A model generated the notes under the pieces. It was not told the DNA's origin and ran no database searches. It saw nothing but the letters and a program-made list of their open reading frames with translations. This document shows, piece by piece, positions 28,679 to 36,413 of a stretch of DNA of 53,416 nucleotides. Every line of letters begins with the position of its first letter. Positions within the stretch are counted from its first letter, which is position 1. The position numbers and the translations under genes are program-made. Origin of the DNA: Burkholderiales bacterium (GTDB lineage: Bacteria > Pseudomonadota > Gammaproteobacteria > Burkholderiales > Burkholderiaceae_C); the NCBI GenBank assembly GCA_028864885.1, contig JAGWLR010000011.1, positions 1 to 53,416 of the forward strand. Direction: 5' to 3'.

Positions 28679-30397
28679 TCAGCTCTCCGGATCTTGATGG
28701 CCGGCGTTGCCAGTTTGCTCGTCGTAGCTTAGAGCGTCATAGCCCAAAAAGCCTTGCAGCAAGAACACATGGATTTCTACGGCCTGATCAGGGGCCACGG
28801 CAACCTTGACGGATTTCAGCAGACGTGCGCTGCCAAAGCGCTGCAAGATGCCATCCGGGTGTGCGTTGTCGGCCACCAAGATGACACTTTGGCCCACCTT
28901 GTTGGGGAAGCTATAGAGCAACTGATAGTGATCGTGGCGGGTGCCTTTTGGGTTCCACGCATAGGTCTTCACCTTGTGTGATCGCCAGTGGTAAGCCGCT
29001 TGCGTGATCAGCAGACGTTGCGAGGCCAGCACGGGCAGGCCTTGCGTTGCGGGGTCATCCCAGATGGGCTCCAGGGCATCAAAAGCTTCCTGCCAGCCGC
29101 GCATGCGCACCATCACATCCCAGCGCCCAGGCAGTTTGCCGCCGGCCAGGTCATGCAGATGCAAGACCACCGAAGTGAGCAGCAGATTGCTGACAATCAC
29201 CCCTACCAGCCAGCGGTTGGGTTTGGGTGTGGCGATGGGCACCAGTGGCGGGCTCAAGCGGGTGGCGATCAGCATGGTCAGACCGATCATGGCAGGGGCG
29301 GCCCAATTCACATGGGCGTCGGCACGAAGGGCCTGCAAGATCGCGATCAACAGGAGAGGGACGCTGGTGGCCCATAAAAAGCGATAGGACGACACCGACG
29401 CAAAGTAGTGGGCGGAATTCTTGGCGGTGCCCGTGCCGGGAGCGGATTTCCATTGGCTTGGCGGCATCATCTGGCTGGATGCCGCCCACTGGCTGGCCGG
29501 CACCGTGTCAGCGATCTGTGCATAAGGGCGTTTGAACAACCACAGACCCGCCCACACAGCCACAGGCCCCAACATCAGAACCTGCCCCAGCAGAAACACA
29601 AGGGTTGGGCCCAAACCACCAGAGCGACCGCTTTCTGCGGTCAACTGCGCGGTGTGTTCGAATGTCGGGTAGTGATTTTGGGCATTCCACCAAATGTTCG
29701 GTGCCACGACGAGGGCGGCCACGATGATAGCCAACCAGGGGCCCGGGCGTGCGATACCGCGTTGGGGGCCGTGGATGCCCCACAAGGCCCAGATCGCGGT
29801 CAACGCAAACGCTGCCATGGTGTACTTGTCCATGACGCCGATGCCGCAGATCAGGCCACACAAGGCCCACAACTTCAGGCGGTTGGTGAGCTGGGCGCGC
29901 CACAAGGCCCAGGCGGCGAGAGTCCAGCACAACAACAGCGGACCATCGGTACTGACGACCAGGCTAAGCAGGCCCACCATGGGCAGGCTCAAGTACACCC
30001 CTCCGGCTACGATGCCCGTGCGGACGCCGCCTGATGTGGGCCACAAGGCTCGCGCAAATCCAACCATGGCCAATGCTGTGGCTGGGAAGGTAAGCATGCC
30101 CAGTGCCTTGACTCCCAGCACGCCCGACCCAAACAATTTGGTGCTCAGCCAAATCATGCCGGCCACGAAGGGGGGTTTGGAGAAATAGCCCCAATCCAGG
30201 TGACGCGACCAATCCCAGTATTGGGCTTCGTCAAAGAACAGAGAGATGCCACTGAAGTGGATCACCCAGAACCGGTATGCGGTCACCAGGGCGGTGAACG
30301 CCAGCAGCTTGACGAACCTGGGGCCCCAGATGCGCGGCCAGCGATGACTCTTGGCCGGTGTGGGGCGGGTGGCTTGGTCGGCAGTCGACATGGTCAT
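28679..30397 (-). CDS. GT39 family membrane glycosyltransferase
   Basis: 572 residues from the ATG at 30397 (a second ATG at 30391 is equally possible). About 11-12 membrane helices. FFDEAQYWDWSRHLDWGYFSKPPFVAGMIW in the first loop carries the Asp-Glu and KPP signature of GT39/ArnT-like transferases. An unusual hydrophilic insertion (about 300-350, QWAASSQMMPPSQWK) breaks the membrane region. It should take sugar from a polyprenyl phosphate carrier, plausibly made by the GT2 enzyme encoded 13 bases upstream, and pass it to a lipid or envelope acceptor. PAP2 follows directly. Confidence 0.87.
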   Translation of the reverse strand: MTMSTADQATRPTPAKSHRWPRIWGPRFVKLLAFTALVTAYRFWVIHFSGISLFFDEAQYWDWSRHLDWGYFSKPPFVAGMIWLSTKLFGSGVLGVKALGMLTFPATALAMVGFARALWPTSGGVRTGIVAGGVYLSLPMVGLLSLVVSTDGPLLLCWTLAAWALWRAQLTNRLKLWALCGLICGIGVMDKYTMAAFALTAIWALWGIHGPQRGIARPGPWLAIIVAALVVAPNIWWNAQNHYPTFEHTAQLTAESGRSGGLGPTLVFLLGQVLMLGPVAVWAGLWLFKRPYAQIADTVPASQWAASSQMMPPSQWKSAPGTGTAKNSAHYFASVSSYRFLWATSVPLLLIAILQALRADAHVNWAAPAMIGLTMLIATRLSPPLVPIATPKPNRWLVGVIVSNLLLTSVVLHLHDLAGGKLPGRWDVMVRMRGWQEAFDALEPIWDDPATQGLPVLASQRLLITQAAYHWRSHKVKTYAWNPKGTRHDHYQLLYSFPNKVGQSVILVADNAHPDGILQRFGSARLLKSVKVAVAPDQAVEIHVFLLQGFLGYDALSYDEQTGNAGHQDPES

Positions 30398-30410
30398 CCC
30401 TTTGTTGCCC

Positions 30411-31409
30411 TCAAGAAACGTGGTGCCAAGCCTGATCGTCAGCCAGGGCAGGTTTGGTCGACGTGTGGTACGGGGCGATTTCACCGCGGTCGTAGTAGAT
30501 CCGGATCAAGAGTTCGGCAAGCACGCCCGTGGTGAGGAACTGCAGGCCGCCCAGAACGCAGAAAAAGCCCAGCCACAATAAGGGGCGGCCACCGATGTTC
30601 TGCCCCAGCATCTTGAGCACCGCGAGGTAGCTCAGGATGGCCGCACCCAACAGGCCCACACCCAAGCCGACCCCGCCAAAAAAGTGCCCAGGCCGGCCGG
30701 CAAATCGCAGAAAGAAGTTCACGGCCAGCAGGTCGAGCACAACGCGCAAGGTGCGTGAGATGCCGTATTTCGACTCGCCGCGTGTGCGCGCATGGTGACT
30801 GACGGGCAACTCCGCCATCCGTGAGGGCGACGTGACAGTCGCCATCCAGACCGGAATGAATCGGTGCATTTCGCCGTACAGGCTCACCCGTTTGAGCACG
30901 CTGGCTCGGTAAGCCTTCAGGCTGCAGCCGAGATCCTGGAATTCGAGTTGGGTGATGCGATGGATCAGTCGATTGGCGATTTTGGACGGGATCTTGCGCA
31001 GGAACATGCCATCTTGGCGATTTTGCCGCCAGCCCGCGACCAGATCCAGATCTTCCTTGAGCAGCTTTTCAACCAGCTTCGGGATGTCGACGGGGTCATT
31101 TTGCAAATCGCCATCGAGGGTGACGATCACATCGCCCCGAGACGCATCGATGCCAGCCTGCATGGCGGCCGTCTGGCGGAAATTGCGCCACAAATGAACG
31201 GGGCGAACATGGGGGCCACGCAGCCGGGCCTGTTCGTCGAGCGCCTGTTGCGTGCCATCACGGCTGCCGTCGTTGACGATGATGAGTTCCCAGTCGTAGG
31301 GATAGGTATCAAGCGCCCGGTGTACTGCCGTCACGAAGGGCTCGACGTTGTCGACTTCGTTGTACATCGGGACCACGATGGAGAGACGATGCGGCGGGAT
31401 GGCGTTCAT
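30411..31409 (-). CDS. ArnC/GtrB-like polyprenyl-phosphate glycosyltransferase (GT2)
   Basis: 332 residues. A GT-A domain (1-230) has VVPMYNEVDNVEPF, VNDGSRDGT and the DxD metal motif D99-G-D101 in LDGDLQNDP. HARTRGESKYG is the conserved membrane-face motif, and two membrane helices follow at about 240-265 and 275-300. These features define the dolichol-phosphate-mannose-synthase/ArnC/GtrB type, which moves a sugar from a nucleotide carrier to undecaprenyl phosphate on the cytosolic side. The sugar is unknown. It lies between the LPG-like membrane protein gene (19 bases upstream) and the GT39 gene, suggesting a donor-lipid, transport and transfer unit. Confidence 0.92.
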   Translation of the reverse strand: MNAIPPHRLSIVVPMYNEVDNVEPFVTAVHRALDTYPYDWELIIVNDGSRDGTQQALDEQARLRGPHVRPVHLWRNFRQTAAMQAGIDASRGDVIVTLDGDLQNDPVDIPKLVEKLLKEDLDLVAGWRQNRQDGMFLRKIPSKIANRLIHRITQLEFQDLGCSLKAYRASVLKRVSLYGEMHRFIPVWMATVTSPSRMAELPVSHHARTRGESKYGISRTLRVVLDLLAVNFFLRFAGRPGHFFGGVGLGVGLLGAAILSYLAVLKMLGQNIGGRPLLWLGFFCVLGGLQFLTTGVLAELLIRIYYDRGEIAPYHTSTKPALADDQAWHHVS

Positions 31410-31428
31410 CGCGAGTGTCTACTTCGAT

Positions 31429-32409
31429 TCAGGGGCGCGACGTGGGACGTTTGAACTGGCTGAGCAAGGACGCTCCCAGCCCGGCGACCACGGCGCAAAT
31501 CAGAAAACAAATGTGCAAGGCCAGGGCGGCGCTGACGGCGTGCGCCAGTGCCGGAGATGCTTTGGGTAGATGCGTGGCCATGCCAGCCCACACGCCCATT
31601 TCATAGGTGCCGAAGCCAGCCGGGCCCTGCAAAGGGATCACTGCGGCGAGTTCACCGCCCAGAGCCCCAGCCCACGCCTCGGTCCATGAGGTCTGGGTGA
31701 TGGCCGACAGCAAGAACGCACCAGCGCTGAGCTTCAGACACCAGTTGGCGGAGGTCAAGATCCAGGCCATGGGTTGATGGTGGGTGGACTCTGTCAGGGC
31801 GGCCCGCAGTTTGGACAGCACGCGATGAACCCGAGGGCTGTCGGGGATCCTGGGTAGAGCCCAATTGATGGCAAACCACCCCAGAACCGCGGCTAACATG
31901 CCCGCCGCCCGCCACAGAGGAGGCAAGCCAGGCCAGATCAGCATCCCCAGCAGCAGCAACACGATCAGATCCTGGATGCGCATCCACAGCAGGCAGGCCA
32001 CGGCCCGACTAACCGGCATGCCCAGTTCGCGCGACGCCAGCCAGGGGAAACTGAGTTCACCCGCTCGCATGGGCAGCAAATTGATCGCGGCGTTGTGCAT
32101 CAGGATCACGCGAAGCGCGTCGGTCCGCAGGCCCAGCCAGCGTCGTGGGGCCTGGCCCACGGCGTCCAGGTCCATGACCACTTGCAGCCGCGCCGCGCGC
32201 AGCCCATAGCTGATCAGCAGTCCCGACAGTGTCAGCAACCAGGCGCCGAGGGTGGGCTGTCGAAACGCCTCGGCGACCTGTTGAAAAGGGGTGTGCCGCA
32301 ACAGGAGCGCCAACAGCCCCATGCCGAATGCCCACGCCGCAACGAGCTTCAGCTTGCGGTGCCAAAGCGATGGGGGGGGGGCGGTGCTCAGGTCAGTCGA
32401 CGTAGTCAC
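31429..32409 (-). CDS. LPG synthase/UPF0104-like integral membrane protein
   Basis: 326 residues from a GTG at 32409; the frame is open to a TTG at 32466, so the start is uncertain. Eight or so membrane helices. HNAAINLLPMRAGELSFPWLASRELGMP and LQGPAGFGTYEMGV match the lysylphosphatidylglycerol synthase membrane domain family (PF03706-like), here without the soluble aminoacyl transferase domain. Stand-alone members are often found beside GT2/GT39 genes and are suspected to move lipid-linked sugars; that role is inference. It is first in the leftward envelope cassette, 175 bases after the end of the sugar transferase gene and behind its terminator. Confidence 0.83.
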   Translation of the reverse strand: MTTSTDLSTAPPPSLWHRKLKLVAAWAFGMGLLALLLRHTPFQQVAEAFRQPTLGAWLLTLSGLLISYGLRAARLQVVMDLDAVGQAPRRWLGLRTDALRVILMHNAAINLLPMRAGELSFPWLASRELGMPVSRAVACLLWMRIQDLIVLLLLGMLIWPGLPPLWRAAGMLAAVLGWFAINWALPRIPDSPRVHRVLSKLRAALTESTHHQPMAWILTSANWCLKLSAGAFLLSAITQTSWTEAWAGALGGELAAVIPLQGPAGFGTYEMGVWAGMATHLPKASPALAHAVSAALALHICFLICAVVAGLGASLLSQFKRPTSRP

Positions 32410-32507
32410 AAAAAGTGGGCGGCGAATGAGGATCCGCGGATGGGAAAACCCGGTATTGTCCCGCAACTTTTCACACGGGGCGAAGCCATGGGTGTTCTGG
32501 TCAGACG

Positions 32508-32536
32508 AAAAAGAAACGGCGCACCTCAGTGCGCCG
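32508..32536 (-). terminator. Rho-independent terminator of the EPS locus
   Basis: CGGCGCAC (32517-32524) and GTGCGCCG (32529-32536) form a perfect 8-base GC-rich stem with a CTCA loop. Read on the minus strand, TTTCTTTTT (32516-32508) follows. It lies 49 bases beyond the sugar transferase stop and upstream of the LPG-like gene, so it separates the polysaccharide locus from the envelope cassette. Confidence 0.9.
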
Positions 32537-32584
32537 AAACATCATCCGGGCAGTGCCCGATTCCCCGGTTTGGGCTTCTGGTTT

Positions 32585-33988
32585 TTATTGGGCGCCTTCC
32601 CGGAACAGGACCACGCTGACGGTTTCAAACAAAACCAGCAAATCCAGGAAGAGAGAATTGTTCTTCACGTAGTACAGGTCGTATTGGTGCTTGTGCAGTG
32701 CATCCTCTACCGAAGCGCCGTAAGCGTAGCGAACCTGCGCCCAACCGGTCACCCCGGGCTTCACGCTGTGACGGATGTCGTAGTACGGGATTTGTTCGCG
32801 CAACTGGGCCACGAAGGTGGGGCGCTCAGGGCGGGGGCCGACCATGCTCATTTCACCTTTGAGCACGCTGATCAACTGGGGCAGTTCATCGATCCGGGTC
32901 TTGCGAATGAAGGCGCCAACGCGGGTGATACGGGAGTCGTTCTTCGTTGCCCAGACGGCCACGCCATCCTTTTCGGCATCGGTGCGCATGCTGCGGAACT
33001 TCAGGCACATGAAAGTCCGGCCACCCAGGCCGACACGTTCCTGACGGTAGATCACCGGGCCTTTGCTTTCCAGCTTGATGGCGATCATGGTGATCAGCAT
33101 CACTGGCGAAGCGATGAGCAGCAATGTCAACGATGAGAGCACATCGAAGATGCGTTTGGTGACAATTCGAGTGCGGTGTTGAACGAATCCACGGCCATAC
33201 ACCAGCCAGCTGGCCTTGAGACTGTCGATGGGCACTTCACCAGTCGTTTGCTCGTAGAAATCAGCCAGGTCCATCACCGGAACGCCCTGGATGCGAGCCG
33301 ACAGCAGTTGGTCCATCGGCACATTGCCGCCACGTTGTTCTTTCACGGCCACGATGATCTGGTTGACGTCGTGACGTTGAACGATGTCCTCGATGTTCAG
33401 GGCACGCGGGAAAATATTGAAGCGCTTGTCGTCTGTGGGAAGGGAGAGTTCACCAGCCGGATAAAAGCCGACGACAGCGTGGCTGCGCAAGCGACGCGAG
33501 CGCAGATCGGCTGCCACAGCCTGAGCCTCGGAACCCGTGCCCACGATCAGAATACGTTGCTGAAGCAAAGCACCACGCCACGCGGAAAGCAGCAAGCCGC
33601 GAACCAGGATGAGTCCAACCACCAAGTACGCGATGGCAAAGCCCATCAGTTGATGCGCGTGATCCCCCTCAACTTCGGTTTTCACCGCGAGTTGGTAGGC
33701 AATGGGAATGGCCAGCAAGCAGCCCAGCACGGCACGGCCGAGCTTCTCTTTGTTGGTTTTGCGTTGGGCGCCTTCGCGATAAACGCCCACCAGGCCGCAG
33801 TGCAGCGGAATCAGCAAAGCGAAACCCAAACCAGAACGCAGGGCAGAGCCCACGCCCAGATCGCTGGAGCCAGACAAGTGGACCAGGGTCAGGGTGCCGA
33901 GGACCACAGCCAAAAAGCTGGTGAGGCTGTCAGCCAGCAACTCAGCCAGGGTGGCCAGTGAAATGTGATGTTGAAAAACCCGGAGCAT
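32585..33988 (-). CDS. EpsB-type initiating sugar transferase, PEP-CTERM associated
   Basis: 467 residues. Four N-terminal membrane helices, a CoA-binding-like Rossmann middle domain (ILIVGTGSEAQAVAADL) and a C-terminal bacterial sugar transferase domain (from about 275) with KRIFDVLSSLTLLLIASPVM, YRQERVGLGGRTFMCLKFRSM, RKTRIDELPQL, GEMSMVGPRPERP and KPGVTGWAQV. It transfers a sugar-1-phosphate to undecaprenyl phosphate to start a polysaccharide repeat. The length and the FREGAQ end fit the PEP-CTERM-associated subfamily (TIGR03013). A good ribosome site (AGAGG) lies 6 bases before the ATG. The 223-base gap upstream may hold its own promoter; a terminator follows. Confidence 0.92.
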   Translation of the reverse strand: MLRVFQHHISLATLAELLADSLTSFLAVVLGTLTLVHLSGSSDLGVGSALRSGLGFALLIPLHCGLVGVYREGAQRKTNKEKLGRAVLGCLLAIPIAYQLAVKTEVEGDHAHQLMGFAIAYLVVGLILVRGLLLSAWRGALLQQRILIVGTGSEAQAVAADLRSRRLRSHAVVGFYPAGELSLPTDDKRFNIFPRALNIEDIVQRHDVNQIIVAVKEQRGGNVPMDQLLSARIQGVPVMDLADFYEQTTGEVPIDSLKASWLVYGRGFVQHRTRIVTKRIFDVLSSLTLLLIASPVMLITMIAIKLESKGPVIYRQERVGLGGRTFMCLKFRSMRTDAEKDGVAVWATKNDSRITRVGAFIRKTRIDELPQLISVLKGEMSMVGPRPERPTFVAQLREQIPYYDIRHSVKPGVTGWAQVRYAYGASVEDALHKHQYDLYYVKNNSLFLDLLVLFETVSVVLFREGAQ

Positions 33989-34211
33989 GATTGCCTCTCA
34001 AGTCGGGTGGGAGCGAGGAAACCCTTGGCTTCTTCGCGAACCCGTAAACTTTTGTAATTGAGCCATTGTCAGGGGGGCGCCCAATTCGTAACACCCTGTG
34101 TTTATGGGGGAGGGCCCTAACATTGGGGGGGCTTCGTGAATATTGCCCAAATATGTCAAATGGTGAGGCTATTGCCTTGGGGAATCGAGCGGGCACAAGC
34201 TATCAAATTCC
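33989..34211 (-). promoter_or_regulatory. 223-base gap, probable sugar transferase leader
   Basis: On the minus strand it contains a perfect -35-like TTGACA (34157-34152) but no good -10 at 16-18 bases from it, and several C/G runs (34132-34126 and 34110-34106 region). No small ORF with a ribosome site, tRNA or strong hairpin with T run is visible. A promoter for the sugar transferase is likely in here but cannot be placed. Confidence 0.3.
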
Positions 34212-36404
34212 TTAAAAATGGGTTTTGCCGGGAGAAATCCGAGCTGGCCCCATTTGAGCTTTGGCCCAGGAGATCAAATGCTCGGCCACGCGATTGGCTG
34301 AATGCCCGTCCCAGAATTTCGGAAGGCGTCCTTTTTTACCGCCCCCACGCAGAATTTCGGCCACCGCGCGAGATATCAGGCTGGTATTGCGACCCACGGC
34401 AATATTCGATCCTTGTTCGACGGTGATTCTGCGTTCCGTGAAATTATGAAGCGTCAGGCACGGGACACCCAAAATCGTGGCTTCTTCTTGCAGCGTGCAG
34501 GAATCGGTCAGCACACAGGCGGCTGTGCCAATGAGCCCGATCATCTTGAAGTAAGGGATGGTGGGCAGCAAGATGATGTGCCCCTCAGCCTGCGCCTTGA
34601 TCAAGTCGGGGTGATTGAGCAGGGGGCGAATTCGGTCTGAACCTGCCCAGATCAAGGGCATGTCTCGGCTGATGGTGTGGAACACGTGGGCCAATTCGTG
34701 CAGGCGATCTGGATCTTTGGCCACGCCGCGACCTTCCAGGTAGACCAAGCCGTAGCCTTGCTTGTTTTTGAGGAAATCGGTGTTGTGATTGAACTGCCGC
34801 AGGGTGTACTTCGGGGGCGAGGCCTGAGGCAGCATGCTGCGGATCGTGTCCATCAACACGTTGCCAACAAACTGGATCCGGTCGGCGGGGATGCCTTCGC
34901 GCGCCAGGTTGTCATGGGCCACCCACTCGGAAGTCAGCAGCATGTCAGCCATGTGGTCACACATCATGGCGTTGATTTCCTGTGGGCGACTGCGGTCGAA
35001 GCTGCGCAAGCCCGCCTCCAGGTGCACGATGCGGATGCCAAGGCGTTGCGCGACCAAGCTGGCCGCGAGGCCGACATCGTCTCCGGCTTGCACGATCACC
35101 GCAAACGGTCGGTATTCGGACAGCAGGTGATCGAGCTGGCGCATGCCGTCGGCCAGCAGGTTCACCGGTGTGCCGGCAGGCAGTCGCAGGCGGAAGTGCG
35201 GCTCTTGGAGGCCGGTGTGCTCCATCAACTCGGCTGACAGCTCGAAGTGCCCAGGGCAGTCAATTTGCAAAACCTTGAGCGACGGCACCCCTGCCCGGGT
35301 GGCGAAGGCTTGCTGTAGCGCCGCGGCACGCAGGGCTCCCGCCATGGAGCCAGCAATCAGCAAAAAGTAGAGTCCTGCGGAGCCATTCGTGTCCCCCTGG
35401 TCGTTTACCGAGTAGCTGGGCTCGAATGCCGCGGGGCCCGACGACGCCCAATCGCCAGGTTCCACGCTGTGTGTGAGTGTGGGGATCACCAGGGGGCGAG
35501 GGGCATGGGGGTCGACGTCGGATGGCGCCGACGTGCTGCTGGGGGGGGCATCGGATGCGGGCGCGGCCACGCGCGAGGGCAGCGCTTCGCCGATTTCGGC
35601 GCGAATCTCCATCGCAATGCGTGCGACGGCGGCCGCCGTGATCTCATCGCCTCCGGCCAGGAAGGTGGACAGCAAGATGCGGTTGCACAGCAAATTGATG
35701 CGCCTTGGGGTGCCTGAGGTCCACTGGTACAACTCGTCGAAGGCGTCGTCATCAAACCGGGGGTGCTCTCCGGTCCAGCCGACCTTGGTCAGCCGGTGCT
35801 CGACGTAACGACGGGTTTCCTCGCGGTCCATCGGGCCCAGGTGATATGACGCGATGACACGTTGGCGAAGCTGTTCGAGGCTGCGCGACAGCAGCATTTC
35901 GCGCAGCTCGGGCTGACCAATCAAAAAACTTTGCAGCAGCGCCTGGTTGCCGTACTGGAAGTTCGACAACATGCGAAGCTCTTCGATCGCATCCCGGCTC
36001 AGGTTTTGTGCTTCATCGACGATGAGCACCGCCCGCTTATTCTGCGTGGCCAGCAGTGTCAGATAGGCTTCGAGGGTCGCGATCAGCTCGGCCTTGGAGT
36101 TGCCTTTGAGTGGAATACCAAAGGCCGTGATGGCCGAGCGAAGCAGGTCGCCAGCCTCCAGTTGGGTGCTCACCAACTGGGCTGCCACCACCTTTTCAGA
36201 GTCGATGTCGCTCAACAACGTGCGGACCAGCGTGGTCTTGCCCGCGCCGATGTCGCCTGTGACGACGATGAAGCCTTCCGCCTGGTAAAGGCCGAACTTC
36301 AGGTAAGACAGTGCGCTGCTGTGACCCTTGCTCCCGAAGTAAAAACTGGGGTCGGGGTTGAGCAGGAAAGGGGGGCTGGAAAAGCCGAAGTAGGTTTCGT
36401 ACAT
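34212..36404 (-). CDS. PEP-CTERM-locus ATPase fused to UDP-GlcNAc 2-epimerase-like domain
   Basis: 730 residues in one uninterrupted frame. Residues 1-270 are an ExeA/GspA-type AAA ATPase of the PEP-CTERM-locus kind (TIGR03015-like): start MYETYFGFSSPPF, Walker A GDIGAGKTT (50-58), Walker B VLIVDEAQ (126-133), TSGTPRRINLLC (229-240). A Pro/Ser/Ala linker spans 275-340. Residues 345-720 are a WecB-like fold: AGDD (440-443), HLEAGLR (461-467), PQEIN (474-478), TDSCTLQEEATILGVPCLTL (633-652). Several catalytic positions differ from WecB: GTRPE is GSMAG (352-356), the His of the GHRRE motif is Glu557, and EANR is EINA. The two parts are usually separate neighbouring genes. It follows the outer membrane protein gene by 9 bases without a clear ribosome site. 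Confidence 0.9.
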   Translation of the reverse strand: MYETYFGFSSPPFLLNPDPSFYFGSKGHSSALSYLKFGLYQAEGFIVVTGDIGAGKTTLVRTLLSDIDSEKVVAAQLVSTQLEAGDLLRSAITAFGIPLKGNSKAELIATLEAYLTLLATQNKRAVLIVDEAQNLSRDAIEELRMLSNFQYGNQALLQSFLIGQPELREMLLSRSLEQLRQRVIASYHLGPMDREETRRYVEHRLTKVGWTGEHPRFDDDAFDELYQWTSGTPRRINLLCNRILLSTFLAGGDEITAAAVARIAMEIRAEIGEALPSRVAAPASDAPPSSTSAPSDVDPHAPRPLVIPTLTHSVEPGDWASSGPAAFEPSYSVNDQGDTNGSAGLYFLLIAGSMAGALRAAALQQAFATRAGVPSLKVLQIDCPGHFELSAELMEHTGLQEPHFRLRLPAGTPVNLLADGMRQLDHLLSEYRPFAVIVQAGDDVGLAASLVAQRLGIRIVHLEAGLRSFDRSRPQEINAMMCDHMADMLLTSEWVAHDNLAREGIPADRIQFVGNVLMDTIRSMLPQASPPKYTLRQFNHNTDFLKNKQGYGLVYLEGRGVAKDPDRLHELAHVFHTISRDMPLIWAGSDRIRPLLNHPDLIKAQAEGHIILLPTIPYFKMIGLIGTAACVLTDSCTLQEEATILGVPCLTLHNFTERRITVEQGSNIAVGRNTSLISRAVAEILRGGGKKGRLPKFWDGHSANRVAEHLISWAKAQMGPARISPGKTHF

Positions 36405-36413
36405 CTGATGAGG

